This document shows, in pieces, positions 26,178 to 35,216 of a stretch of DNA of 64,000 nt (position 1 is the first letter of the stretch; every line of letters begins with the position of its first letter). The translations under genes were made by a program, and so were the position numbers. This DNA comes from CAZRGV01 sp964599655 (GTDB taxonomy: Bacteria; Planctomycetota; Planctomycetia; Isosphaerales; Isosphaeraceae), in the NCBI GenBank assembly GCA_964599655.1, contig CAZRGV010000008.1:21312-85311 (forward strand). Direction: 5' to 3'. The notes under the pieces are model-generated. The model made no database searches and was not told the origin of the DNA. It was given only the letters and a program-made list of their open reading frames with translations.

Positions 26178-27185
26178 TCAATCGAGCCTGGGCCTCGCGA
26201 GCTGGATGAGGAAACGCTCGAGGACCACTCGGGGAGCCATTTGGGACCAGCCCTTGAGATCCAGGTCGGCTCGCAGAAGCATCTCGGGGAGTCGCGAGAC
26301 TCGCTCGGGACCGAGATGGGCGTGTTGCTTCAGAGTGTTCTCGACGGCGAACGGCGGGATACCGGCCTCGCGGCAGGCCTCGCGCGGCTCACGTTTTGCC
26401 CGTCGCAACTGTCCGGCGTGGTGGACTTTTCGCAACGAAACACTCATCGCGGCAAGCAATCCGACGGGATGTTCGCCAGCGGTAAGCAAACGGTCGAGGT
26501 CGACGAGCGCCTCGGCTCCACGCCCCGTGGTGGCCGCGTCGAGGATTCGCCAGATCGTCTCGACCCGCCCGGCTCCGACCATCTTCGAAACATCCCCGCG
26601 GCGAATCGTCTTGCGCTCACCGACGTAAACCGAAAGCTTCTCCAGCTCGGAGGCGAGCAGTCCGACCTCGGGACCGACCAGTTCCACGAGCAGCCGAGCG
26701 GCATCCTCCTCCATCTTCGCGCCGTATTTCGATCGCGATAGGCTCGTCAGCCACGAGGGCAGCTCGCGCTCGGCGGGGCTCTTGCAGTCGATCGCCAGTC
26801 CAACCTTGTCCACCAGTTTGGCCAGCCTGGTATTGGAGGGCCACGACTTCAGGCAAAGCACGAGAATTCCAGTGCTCGAAGGCCGGTCCGCGTAAGCTTC
26901 CAGCTCCTTGCGGTGCGCGGTCACGAACGGATCGGCGTTCTCGACCAGCGCTACCCGAACTCTCGAAAGAAACGGCAAAGTCCGAACCTCGTCGAGCACG
27001 TCGGCCAGGCCGGCCGCGTCTCCCGCAAACCGGGACACGGCCAGATCGTCCGAATCGGGCCCCAGCGCGGCTCGGAAGAGTGCCCCGAGGACCTCGTGCT
27101 GGAGATAGACATCATCCCCGAATACCACACAAATCGGTTTGTCCCCAGCCGTTTCGGGCTTTTTCAAGAACTCCAGCGCGAGCAT
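26178..27185 (-). CDS. holA: DNA polymerase III subunit delta
   Basis: Encodes 335 residues, the usual HolA length. The AAA+-like clamp-loader fold is indicated by ICVVFGDDVYLQHEVL at the start, LPFLSRVRVALVENAD at about 70-85, the LVGPEVGLLASELEKLSVYVG segment and the late REPREACREAGIPPFAVENTLKQ helical domain. Delta opens the beta sliding clamp during loading. The gene is monocistronic here, between an oppositely oriented regulator and the DUF1549 gene. Confidence 0.9.
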   Translation of the reverse strand: MLALEFLKKPETAGDKPICVVFGDDVYLQHEVLGALFRAALGPDSDDLAVSRFAGDAAGLADVLDEVRTLPFLSRVRVALVENADPFVTAHRKELEAYADRPSSTGILVLCLKSWPSNTRLAKLVDKVGLAIDCKSPAERELPSWLTSLSRSKYGAKMEEDAARLLVELVGPEVGLLASELEKLSVYVGERKTIRRGDVSKMVGAGRVETIWRILDAATTGRGAEALVDLDRLLTAGEHPVGLLAAMSVSLRKVHHAGQLRRAKREPREACREAGIPPFAVENTLKQHAHLGPERVSRLPEMLLRADLDLKGWSQMAPRVVLERFLIQLARPRLD

Positions 27186-27490
27186 GCGAGGTCTGTCCCA
27201 GATTCCTTGAGCCGCCTAAAATCCCCGAGCTGAGTCTACCACTCGGCCACCCTGTCACGCCACGAAACGAGCGTCGAACGCCCCACACGCCCCGTTGTTC
27301 CCGAAGGGCTATAACGTTCGTGGACTCGTCGGACAGTCCGCTCACCCTCTCCATCGTCCGAGCGTCCGGTTTGGCCCGCTCGGTGCCACGAGGGGATGAA
27401 CGCACCCATGCGCCACGCTGCAATGAGTCCAACCAACCGCCCTTGAAGGCGGCCCGATGACTGCCCCCCCAGAAGCGGATGCTCTTCACC

Positions 27491-27518
27491 TTGACGATCG
27501 TTCCATGTCCAATACAAT
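27491..27518 (+). promoter_or_regulatory. Near-consensus promoter of the cerR-devCAB operon
   Basis: TTGACG (27491-27496), a 16-base spacer and TACAAT (27513-27518) form one of the closest matches to a housekeeping promoter in this window. It precedes the TetR-type regulator by about 60 bases, and the operator-like tandem repeat starts on its -10. The rest of the 393-base gap after holA (27186-27490) holds no supported gene. Confidence 0.55.
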
Positions 27519-27568
27519 CGTCTGAAACGCTCGTTTGAATCGATTGTCTGAAACACTTGTCTGATTCG
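27517..27568. repeat. Tandem 26-bp operator-like repeat in front of cerR
   Basis: Two abutting 26-base units (27517-27542 and 27543-27568) share the pattern ATYGTCTGAAAC, then CT, then a TGA-containing right half. The first unit contains AAACG-CT-CGTTT, a short palindrome centred on CT, degenerate in the second unit. The repeat starts at the -10 and ends 10 bases before the regulator ATG, an ideal place for autorepression by the TetR-family protein. Confidence 0.55.
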
Positions 27569-27578
27569 TGAGGCGGTC

Positions 27579-28247
27579 ATGGCCACTCTGGATGCAACGA
27601 AAACCCGTCTTCTGGAAGCGGCGGGAGAGGAATTCGCGGAGAAAGGTTTCGCGGGGGCCACGATCCGCTCCATCTGCAAGCGGGCCGAGGCCAACGTGGC
27701 GGCCGTAAACTACTACTTTGGCGACAAGGAGCAGCTTTACACACAGGCCGTGATCGAAGCGCACCGCTGCGGCGTTCCGGCATGGTCCGAGAGTGAAATC
27801 GAGGAAGGTCCGCCTGCGGAGCAGCTCCGACTCTTTATTCATCACTTCTTGAGCGGCGTGCTGGCGATCAATCGCGAAAGCTCGTGGCAGCATGCACTGA
27901 TGCTTCGCGAAATGATCCGGCCGACGAGTGCGTCGGCGACCCTGGTTCGCGAGGTCATCCGACCGAAATTCGAGCGGCTCAAGGCGATCATTCGCCGCCT
28001 TCGCCCCGACGTCGATGAGCGTCGATCCAACGCGATCGCCTTCAGCGTCATCGGGCAGTGCCTTCAGTATCGAGTCGGCCGCATGGTCGGCGAACGCCTG
28101 ATTGGTCCCGATCGTTTCGAGGAACTCGATCTGAACTACCTAACCGAGCACATCAGCCAGTTCACGCTGGCCGCACTGGGTCATGCCCCCCCGCTCTCTG
28201 GCGAGGCGGATGCTCCATGCCGCTCAGAGTCGAGGGGAGCGTCATGA
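27579..28247 (+). CDS. TetR family regulator, CerR/YbiH type
   Basis: Encodes 222 residues. An N-terminal TetR helix-turn-helix is clear (LEAAGEEFAEKGFAGATIRSICKRAEANVAAVNYYFGDKEQLY), and the C-terminal half (DUF1956-like) matches the CerR/YbiH group. GAGG precedes the ATG. The stop overlaps the start of the DevC permease (ATGA). In Escherichia coli a YbiH relative (CecR) controls an ABC-HlyD exporter, so this protein likely represses its own operon through the tandem repeat just upstream. Confidence 0.9.
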   Translation: MATLDATKTRLLEAAGEEFAEKGFAGATIRSICKRAEANVAAVNYYFGDKEQLYTQAVIEAHRCGVPAWSESEIEEGPPAEQLRLFIHHFLSGVLAINRESSWQHALMLREMIRPTSASATLVREVIRPKFERLKAIIRRLRPDVDERRSNAIAFSVIGQCLQYRVGRMVGERLIGPDRFEELDLNYLTEHISQFTLAALGHAPPLSGEADAPCRSESRGAS

Positions 28248-29434
28248 ACTGGATTGCCTTGAAGATGCTGACCGGGGACAGGGCGAAGTTCTTCGGCATC
28301 GTGATGGGCCTGACCTTCGCCGCGCTGCTGATCACGCAACAAGGTTCCATTTTCTGTGGCCTGATGCTTCGCACGGCCGGACAGATTCGCGACATCACCG
28401 GGGCCGATCTCTGGGTCATGGACCCCAACGTCCGGTTCATCGACGACCTCAAGCCGATGATCGAGACGAACCTCTACCGAGTTCGAGGCGTCGATGGGGT
28501 ACTCTGGGCCGTTCCGCTCTACAAGGGAAACGGCCGCGCGAAGATCAAGAGCGTGGGACCCGACGGGAAAACGCAGGAAATCATTGAACAGGTCATCCTG
28601 CTTGGTCTCGACGACGCCGCGCTGGTCGGCGCTCCGAGGCAGCTCTGGGTCGGCTCGTATCACGATCTCCGAAGGCCCGAAAGCGTCATCGTCGATCGCG
28701 TCGGACTCCGGAAGCTCTTTCCTGGACAGGGCGGAGAAACCACAACCGATCCGAATGAGCTTCGCAAGTTCCTCGGCCGGGAGATGGAGATGAACGACCA
28801 CCGAGCGGTGATCGTCGGTATCTGTGAGGCCAGCCGCACGTTCCAGTCCAACGCCGTGGTGTACACGACGTATTCCCGTGCCAAGCAGTTCGTCCCTCGA
28901 GAACGAAAGCCCTTGACCTACATTCTGGCGAAGACCGAACCCGGCAAGAACCCCGAGGAGATCGCCAGCAGAATCGAGAGCCAGACGGGGCTAGGAGCCA
29001 AGACCAGTGAACAGTTCTCCTGGATGACGATCAACTATTTTCTCAAGTACACCGGCATTCCGATCAATTTCGGCATCACAACGATTCTCGGGTTTCTCGT
29101 CGGGACCGCCATCGCGGGCCAGACCTTCTACAACTTCACGATCGAGAACCTCAAGCAGTTCGGTTCACTCAAGGCCATGGGGGCGAGCAACATCAAAATT
29201 GTTCGCATGATCCTCTTGCAAGCGACGGTCGTCGGACTGCTCGGCTACGGCCTTGGAGTGGGTCTGGCAGCCTGGTTTGGTCAGGTCAACAAGAACACGG
29301 AGCTGGCGTTTTTCACACCCTGGCAGCTCTTGCCGATCACGGGCGCGGCGATCGTTCTTATCTGTGTTCTCGCGAGCATTCTGTGCGTCCGTCGCGTCGT
29401 GGTGCTCGAACCGGCGGTCGTTTTCCGGGGCTGA
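28244..29434 (+). CDS. devC: DevC-type ABC exporter permease
   Basis: Encodes 396 residues from the ATG that overlaps the regulator stop (ATGA). Membrane segments are near residues 17-38, then a large periplasmic domain, then helices at about 275-300, 325-350 and 370-390, the FtsX/MacB-type layout. GADLWVMDPNVRFIDDLKPM is typical of DevC. DevC works with DevA (ATPase) and DevB (membrane fusion protein); in cyanobacteria the complex exports glycolipids through TolC. An earlier in-frame start exists but would lie inside the regulator gene. Confidence 0.9.
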   Translation: MNWIALKMLTGDRAKFFGIVMGLTFAALLITQQGSIFCGLMLRTAGQIRDITGADLWVMDPNVRFIDDLKPMIETNLYRVRGVDGVLWAVPLYKGNGRAKIKSVGPDGKTQEIIEQVILLGLDDAALVGAPRQLWVGSYHDLRRPESVIVDRVGLRKLFPGQGGETTTDPNELRKFLGREMEMNDHRAVIVGICEASRTFQSNAVVYTTYSRAKQFVPRERKPLTYILAKTEPGKNPEEIASRIESQTGLGAKTSEQFSWMTINYFLKYTGIPINFGITTILGFLVGTAIAGQTFYNFTIENLKQFGSLKAMGASNIKIVRMILLQATVVGLLGYGLGVGLAAWFGQVNKNTELAFFTPWQLLPITGAAIVLICVLASILCVRRVVVLEPAVVFRG

Positions 29435-29495
29435 CCCGTCCGTAACGGGGCCGAATTCCGCCCGACGATTTTCCAGGTTCCCGGGAGTTCTTTCG

Positions 29496-30248
29496 ATGCT
29501 GGTCGCTTCCCCCAGACCGGATTCGCCTCCAAGCGCCGGGCTCGTTGACAACATCGCGGTCCACATCCGAGGCGTCAAGAAGCACTTCGGCAGCGGAGAG
29601 CAACGCGTCCTGGCACTTCGAGCGGTCGACTGGGACGTTTACAAGGGGCAGATGTCGATGATCATCGGCCCCTCGGGATGCGGGAAAACGACACTCCTTT
29701 CGGTCATCGCTGGCATCCTCGACCCTGATGAAGGCGTGGTCGAGGTCTTCGGTCACGACGTCGCCAAAATGAGCAATGGGAAAAAGACCCAGTTCCGCCG
29801 CGATCACATTGGGTTCGTCTTCCAGCAGTACAACTTGTTGCCTGCCCTGACCGCCGCGGAAAACGCTGCGATTCCCCTGGTGATTGCTGGCTGGAAACGG
29901 GAGCGGGCCGTGAGTCGAGCCAAGGACGTTCTGAACATGCTCGGAATGGGCAACCGGGTCAACAGCCTTCCGAGCCAACTCTCGGGAGGCCAGCAACAAC
30001 GCGTGGCGATCTCGCGAGCCCTGGTTCATGAGCCCAGCTTGATCGTCTGTGATGAGCCGACCGCGGCCCTTGATCACGAAACCGGACAGCATGTGATGGA
30101 ACTCCTCCGGGAGGCCGCCGTTCGCCCCGACCGCGCCGTGATTGTGGTGACGCACGACAATCGAGTTTTCCACTTCGGCGATCGAATCGCTCGCATGGAC
30201 GACGGCCTGATCGTGGAAATCCACGACAAGACCCAGGATGCGGCCTGA
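29496..30248 (+). CDS. devA: DevA-type ABC exporter ATPase
   Basis: Encodes 250 residues from the ATG at 29496, with GGGAG eight bases upstream. Walker A is GPSGCGKTT (58-66), the signature LSGGQ is at 162-166, and Walker B LIVCDEP ends at 188, followed by the H-loop VTHDNRVF. It powers the DevC permease. The gap to devC is 61 bases and to devB 38 bases. Confidence 0.93.
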   Translation: MLVASPRPDSPPSAGLVDNIAVHIRGVKKHFGSGEQRVLALRAVDWDVYKGQMSMIIGPSGCGKTTLLSVIAGILDPDEGVVEVFGHDVAKMSNGKKTQFRRDHIGFVFQQYNLLPALTAAENAAIPLVIAGWKRERAVSRAKDVLNMLGMGNRVNSLPSQLSGGQQQRVAISRALVHEPSLIVCDEPTAALDHETGQHVMELLREAAVRPDRAVIVVTHDNRVFHFGDRIARMDDGLIVEIHDKTQDAA

Positions 30249-30286
30249 GCCTCAGACTCGGAAAACCCGTCCCCTCCACCCAATTA

Positions 30287-31408
30287 ATGTCGACAATCAT
30301 GATCACGAAATACGCCCTTCCCATGTTCGCCGTACTCGGTCTTGGCTTTGCGATTTACACCGTGGTCCTCGGGCAGCAAACGCCGCCGCCGAGTAAGCCG
30401 TTGATTTCTCCGCCCCAGCGTCCCGAGGAATTCCGATCCATCGCCGGAGCGGGAATCGTCGAGGCCCAGGAACGCAATATCCCGATCGGAGCCCAGACAC
30501 CCGGCGTCGTGACCGACGTCTTCGTCAAGGTCGGCGACAAGGTCGAGAAGGGAACCCCCCTGTTCCGAATCGACGACCGTTCCCTCAAAGCCCAGCTCCG
30601 GATTCAGGAGGCCCGGCTCGAATCGAGTCTGGCGAGCCTGCGTCGGCTCGAGGCGGCGCCTCGACCCGAGGACATTCCGCCGGCCATCGCCGCCGTCGAC
30701 GAGGCCAGGGCGAGGCTCGCCAACGCCGAGATCACGGCCAAACGCACCACGAGTCTGCTGGAACGCGGTGTCGGGGCTCCGAGCGACTATGACCGCGACC
30801 GCTACGCGGCGTCCGAGGCGAGAGCGGCCCTCGCCAAGGCGGAGGCCGACCTCTACCGCCTCAAGAAAGGAACCTGGGAAGAGGAAATTCGGATCGCCAA
30901 GGCGGCCGTCGAGGAAGCCCGAGCGCAACTCGAAAGCACCAAGGTCGATCTCGATCGCCTGACCGTTCGAGCCCTCACCGACGGCCAGATTCTTCAGGTC
31001 AACGTCCTGCCTGGTCAGTTCGCCGCCCTGGCCTGGAACGAGCCCTTGATCGTTCTGGGCGATGTTCAAAAACTGCACGTCCGTGTCGACATCGACGAAC
31101 AGGATCTCCCACTCTTCCACCCCGGCGCCCGCGCCGTCGCGACGCTCAAAGGGCGGCCCGGCGTACGATTCAACCTGAAATTCGTGCGGGTCGAACCGTA
31201 TGTTATCCCGAAGAAAAGCCTGACCGGCGACAACTCCGAACGGGTCGATACCCGAGTGCTGCAGGTCATTTACGCCCTTCCGGATGACCGCCCGCTTACG
31301 GTCTACGTTGGCCAGCAGATGGACGTCTATCTCGAGTCGGCGAAGCCCCTGGGCATTGCGCTTGACGCCAATCCGAACGCGCCCAAACCGTTCGAGGAAA
31401 TGAGATGA
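30287..31408 (+). CDS. devB: DevB/HlyD-type membrane fusion protein
   Basis: Encodes 373 residues. A membrane anchor at about 8-28 is followed by a lipoyl-like domain with GVVTDVFVKVGDKVEKGTPLFRID and long alpha-helical hairpins (about 95-220). The C-terminal barrel contains VNVLPGQFAALAWNEPLIVLG. It links the DevCA pump to an outer channel. The first ATG is at 30287, and a second, at 30299, is close to the anchor. No TolC-type gene follows; the nearest downstream gene faces it. Confidence 0.9.
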   Translation: MSTIMITKYALPMFAVLGLGFAIYTVVLGQQTPPPSKPLISPPQRPEEFRSIAGAGIVEAQERNIPIGAQTPGVVTDVFVKVGDKVEKGTPLFRIDDRSLKAQLRIQEARLESSLASLRRLEAAPRPEDIPPAIAAVDEARARLANAEITAKRTTSLLERGVGAPSDYDRDRYAASEARAALAKAEADLYRLKKGTWEEEIRIAKAAVEEARAQLESTKVDLDRLTVRALTDGQILQVNVLPGQFAALAWNEPLIVLGDVQKLHVRVDIDEQDLPLFHPGARAVATLKGRPGVRFNLKFVRVEPYVIPKKSLTGDNSERVDTRVLQVIYALPDDRPLTVYVGQQMDVYLESAKPLGIALDANPNAPKPFEEMR

Positions 31409-31469
31409 ACCAGGCCCGAGGAACGTCAGAGAGGCCCGGGGGGCTCTTCGAACGGGTCATCGAGTCTCG

Positions 31470-32057
31470 TCAACGCCTCCGAGCCGCTCGACCCGATTTC
31501 GACGAACCCGAGGATTCTTGGTTCGGTTCCCTCACATTTCCTGGTTCGGACGCGTCCGAGTCTGGCTTGGCGTCGATCACGCGGAATCGCAGTGTTTGTC
31601 GCGCCGGTGGTCGCTTGCCCACGAGGTCGTGAAGCACAATGTCGAGGTCGTATTCACCGGGCGGAAGCGGCTTCAGTCCGAGAGTCGTCGAAAGGTAGAG
31701 ATTCGTCGGCGGCTGGCGGCTTTCCGCCAGGTAGTCGATCACCTTGTCGCGACCCCAGAGAATCTTTTTCTCACCATGACGTCGCACGTTGACGTCTTCC
31801 GTGAGGTGGGCGCGGTACATGGGGCCCACTTTCTCGTACGCGTGGTTGATCGGCTCCAGATAGACCAACAGCTTCTCGTCTCTGGTCAGCGCAACCTCTT
31901 CAAGCGGCACGTAATCGCGATGCCCCTTGATCGACTTGCAGGCGACCGCCATGGTCATCTCGAGTGGCGGTTTCGCCTCGGGATCGTCGGCGCGAGCCTC
32001 CGCAACGAGGAGCAGAACGAAGATCACGAGAATCGGCCGACGGAACTGATCCATCAT
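31470..32057 (-). CDS. Secreted protein of unknown function
   Basis: Encodes 195 residues from the ATG at 32057, with a signal peptide (about residues 1-24, RRPILVIFVLLLVAEARA) ahead of DDPEAK. The mature part contains PLEEVALTRDEKLLVYLEPINHAYEKVG and LKPLPPGEYDLDIVLHDLVG, which suggests a beta-rich extracytoplasmic domain. I recognise no named family. Its 3' end faces devB. There is no strong ribosome-binding site, and longer in-frame starts are not supported. Confidence 0.7.
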   Translation of the reverse strand: MMDQFRRPILVIFVLLLVAEARADDPEAKPPLEMTMAVACKSIKGHRDYVPLEEVALTRDEKLLVYLEPINHAYEKVGPMYRAHLTEDVNVRRHGEKKILWGRDKVIDYLAESRQPPTNLYLSTTLGLKPLPPGEYDLDIVLHDLVGKRPPARQTLRFRVIDAKPDSDASEPGNVREPNQESSGSSKSGRAARRR

Positions 32058-32366
32058 GGTGAGCAACGCATAAAGTCGCGAGTGACCGAACACCACCCAT
32101 CGAAGGCTAACCGAGTGCGCCTCGGGACGCAAGGGGCCCTGAGGCCTTCCCCGCGCCGATCGAGCAGCAGCATCGACCACCACGACTGCGGTTCGGACTG
32201 GGCAAGATAATCCGCGCTTGGCGTCGGCAACGGATGAGACAGGGGAGACTGGAGAGTTCAGGCGGATTCCGTGAGAGAGCGAGGCCGATAAAGAAGGCGG
32301 GTACCCAAGGGAATGGGACCCGCCGTTCGCAGGGAGGCGAGAATCGTGGCCCCGATCGCGTGTCGT
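32058..32366. other. Gene-free stretch between two minus-strand secreted genes
   Basis: This stretch of about 310 bases is upstream of the 195-residue secreted protein and downstream of the PEP-CTERM protein. It should contain the promoter of the former and the terminator of the latter, but I see neither a convincing hexamer pair nor a stable hairpin with a T-run, and no RNA gene. Confidence 0.35.
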
Positions 32367-33194
32367 TCAGGAACGCGACCGGCGCCGCCGCAAGCGAATC
32401 GCGGCGCCGCCGGCCACGATCGACCAGGCCAGGAGAGTTGCTGGTTCGGGAATCTGACCCGCGTCGACTCTGGGGAAGACTACTCCCTCTTCTTCGACCA
32501 TGTCGTCGGGAGAGCCAGCGAACGCCATCAGCCCAAATCCAGTCGTGGGGTTATAACCGGGCAACTTGCTGAAGTTCGTGATCAGGAACTCGAAGTCGGG
32601 ATGCTGGGGCGACGGGTCGAAGACCAGTCCACCCATGTGTCCGGGCAGATACGTGCCGTAACTGTTGGCGAACCCCATGCCGTTGTTGGCGTATGTGGCA
32701 ATCGTGAAACCGTCGATTCCAGGACCGGCCTGCGACTTATCGCCCGGCACCCCAGCCAGCACGGTCGGCTTACCGCTGTTGGTGAAGTCGAAGCCGATCG
32801 TGATCGACTCCCGGCCTCCGAGATGCGGCAGGTCGATCCCTCCCGCGGCGGCCGTTTGGGACGACACGGTGCCCGGGTTTCCGTTGCTGTCGGCGTCTCC
32901 GGCAACGCCGAAGAAATTCACGCCAACCTCCATCGTGTCCGTCGACTTATCGTAATAGAGCCGGATGTCCTTGATCGACCAGCCTGTGCTCATGTGATGC
33001 GAAAGAATGTATTGCTCGGCGTTCGTGCTGGGAAACTGAGGGTTGATCAGGGTGGTGATGCCGGGCTGATTCGACGGGAAGTCCTTCTCGACGTCCCCCG
33101 TGCTGTTCGCGCTGATCGGACCGGCCGACGCTGGGAAAGCGGCTGCGAGCACGGCCAGGAATCCGGTCCAGACCCAGAGCTTGCGGAAAACCAT
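32367..33194 (-). CDS. PEP-CTERM protein with shared extracellular domain
   Basis: Encodes 275 residues from the ATG at 33194 (AAGGAG upstream). A signal peptide ends near residue 24. The body (about 70-241) contains GDADSNGNPGTV with a calcium-loop-like DxDxNG pattern, HLGGRESITIGFDF, FEFLITNFSKL at 201-211 and AFAGSPDDMVEEE. The C terminus is a standard sorting signal: IPEPATLLAW, a hydrophobic helix, then RLRRRRSRS. It should be exported and handled by an exosortase. The same domain occurs in the divergent gene starting at 33478. Confidence 0.8.
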   Translation of the reverse strand: MVFRKLWVWTGFLAVLAAAFPASAGPISANSTGDVEKDFPSNQPGITTLINPQFPSTNAEQYILSHHMSTGWSIKDIRLYYDKSTDTMEVGVNFFGVAGDADSNGNPGTVSSQTAAAGGIDLPHLGGRESITIGFDFTNSGKPTVLAGVPGDKSQAGPGIDGFTIATYANNGMGFANSYGTYLPGHMGGLVFDPSPQHPDFEFLITNFSKLPGYNPTTGFGLMAFAGSPDDMVEEEGVVFPRVDAGQIPEPATLLAWSIVAGGAAIRLRRRRSRS

Positions 33195-33477
33195 GACGCG
33201 TCTCCTTCCGCGTAGATTCGTCGGATTCGAGTCGCCTCGGCCATGCCGAGCACAGGGCTCGGCCCGTCGGCGTCGGTTGATCCTGCGTGTTCGTTGGTTC
33301 CGGCCTTTGTCCCATTGTCCGGACAGTGAGTCGGAGGGGTGACCTGGGTTTTCGACATTCGTCACGCGGCGATGGGGTTGTGAGACTCCACGCCGAGGAC
33401 GGAGTTCCGTTCCCTCGAAGGGCGAGCGGCCCCGGATCTCTTGGGGGGCACCCCCCGCCAGAAAGGATGTTGGCGCG

Positions 33478-35148
33478 ATGTCTCTGTTCCAATCGCTCCG
33501 CAACACCGTTCAGTCGTGGGTGCGACGTCGCGGCAAAACGAAGCCGCCGCGATCCCGCGCCAACGTCGCCCTGGAACGTCTAGATCATCGGCAACTTCTC
33601 AGCGTTACCTTCACTGGAAACGCCACAACCGATATTCCCGACAATGCCGGCCCAGGCTTCGCAATCGTTCAGAATCCCACCCCGCTTCCGATCAACGATC
33701 CGCAACTGGCTGCGCTCATCAAGGTTTCCGGCTTTGATATCAGTGCCGTCCGGATGTTTTACAGCCCTCAGGACGACATTCTGAGCATCGCCATCCAGCA
33801 ACCGCTGAACCAGAAAACCAACCCGCAATTTCCAGTGATCGCCGGTGACGCGGACAACAACGGCAACGGCGGAACCGTCGATCCCGCCGTGCTTCAGGTC
33901 CAGCCGCTGTTCCAGGATTACCCCTATCTCGGCGGCACCGAAACCATGGGGGTTTTCCTCGACCTGAACAACGACTCGATCCCGGACGTTGTCGCGGGCA
34001 TCTCCAACGACCAGGGCGCGGGCAAGTTGTATCAGGTGGCCGACGCGGTGGTCAATCCCGACCCGAACCTGGCCTCGACGACCCCTCCCGCCTTCGGTAC
34101 GCCTCTTCAGGACAATACCGGCTTCGCCTTCCTGAGAAACGCCGACCCGACCAAGCCCAGCTTTGAGTTCCAGATCACCAACTTCTCCAAGCTCTACCAA
34201 GCAAAGACCGGCAAGGCGCTTCAGGCCAATAGTGTCATTCGCGTGGGAGCCTTCGGCGGCTCCAACGAGGACTTCATCAACGAGGAGTTCGTCCCGGCCC
34301 AACCAGTCAGCTTCGGCGTCGCCCCTCCGCCGCCACCGACCTGCCCACCCCTGTCACCACCGGTGATGATCAACCCGCACCAGCATCGCCATGTGAATAC
34401 CGCCCATCCGACCCTCATCCGAGTCAACCTCTTCGGAACAAGTGGGTTCAACGTCAATCAGATCGATCCCCAATCCGTTCGGCTTGGCGGCGCGGCCCCA
34501 CTGGCCCACTTCACTCGAAACATCAACCACGATGAATTTCTCGACGCAACATATATTTTCCAAGGCGATCAGATTCAACTGCCGAGAGGCATCGTCGAAG
34601 CCCACGTGACTGGCACAGTGACAGATCCAGCCACCGGCCACACGACACCTTTCGACACGGCGAAGATTATTTTCAACCGCGACAAATCGTATTACTCCCC
34701 CGCGCAGCAGGCCGCCCAGGCCCATCGCCAGCAGATTCGAGGGGATGCACCCGCGTTCCCGCCGCCATTCTTGGCAAGGCGGGCCCACCAGGCCGGTGTC
34801 GATCTCGTGATCGACCAGATGCAGAACGAGTCGACCATCAGTTGGCGGACCCCCAACGCTCCAACCGTCGCCATCGCGACGCGAAGCCAGAACCACCAGC
34901 AACGTCTTGACGCCATTCGGAGCAAGATCCACCCTCACAAAGGACCGCTCGAACAGGTCGCTTCACAGCCCACGCCGATCCTTCGACCTCGGGTTTCCAC
35001 GAAGGTGGTTCCCCAGACCGACCGCTCCACTCCGGCGGTGACACGCAACCTTCCGCGACCCACTCCAAGGCCGACCAGGCGCGTCTCGCCAACCCCGGCC
35101 GTCATCAACGTCGATCAACTCGTGGCCTCGTCCTCCTTGTCCCGTTGA
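33478..35148 (+). CDS. LERL-type surface protein sharing a domain with its neighbour
   Basis: Encodes 556 residues. The N terminus has the planctomycete surface-protein motif as LERLDHRQLLS (32-42). Residues 85-272 repeat the domain of the PEP-CTERM protein opposite: GDADNNGNGGTV, YLGGTETMGVFLDL, FEFQITNFSKL (229-239) and AFGGSNEDFINEE. LDLNNDSIPDVV looks like an additional calcium-binding loop. A proline-rich linker (about 280-290) and a His-rich block follow, and the last 100 residues are low-complexity Pro/Thr/Arg. It is probably an exported, cell-surface or matrix protein. Confidence 0.75.
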   Translation: MSLFQSLRNTVQSWVRRRGKTKPPRSRANVALERLDHRQLLSVTFTGNATTDIPDNAGPGFAIVQNPTPLPINDPQLAALIKVSGFDISAVRMFYSPQDDILSIAIQQPLNQKTNPQFPVIAGDADNNGNGGTVDPAVLQVQPLFQDYPYLGGTETMGVFLDLNNDSIPDVVAGISNDQGAGKLYQVADAVVNPDPNLASTTPPAFGTPLQDNTGFAFLRNADPTKPSFEFQITNFSKLYQAKTGKALQANSVIRVGAFGGSNEDFINEEFVPAQPVSFGVAPPPPPTCPPLSPPVMINPHQHRHVNTAHPTLIRVNLFGTSGFNVNQIDPQSVRLGGAAPLAHFTRNINHDEFLDATYIFQGDQIQLPRGIVEAHVTGTVTDPATGHTTPFDTAKIIFNRDKSYYSPAQQAAQAHRQQIRGDAPAFPPPFLARRAHQAGVDLVIDQMQNESTISWRTPNAPTVAIATRSQNHQQRLDAIRSKIHPHKGPLEQVASQPTPILRPRVSTKVVPQTDRSTPAVTRNLPRPTPRPTRRVSPTPAVINVDQLVASSSLSR

Positions 35149-35216
35149 ACGCCGAACGACCGGGATAGCCGTAGTTCCCCCGTCGAATGTTAAAATGGGA
35201 TCGAACGGGGGAACTC

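Noticed and set aside
31405..31632. 75-residue frame starting at an ATGA overlap with devB
   Set aside because: The overlap is attractive, but most of the frame is antisense to a secreted protein with a signal peptide, and the product has no conserved character.
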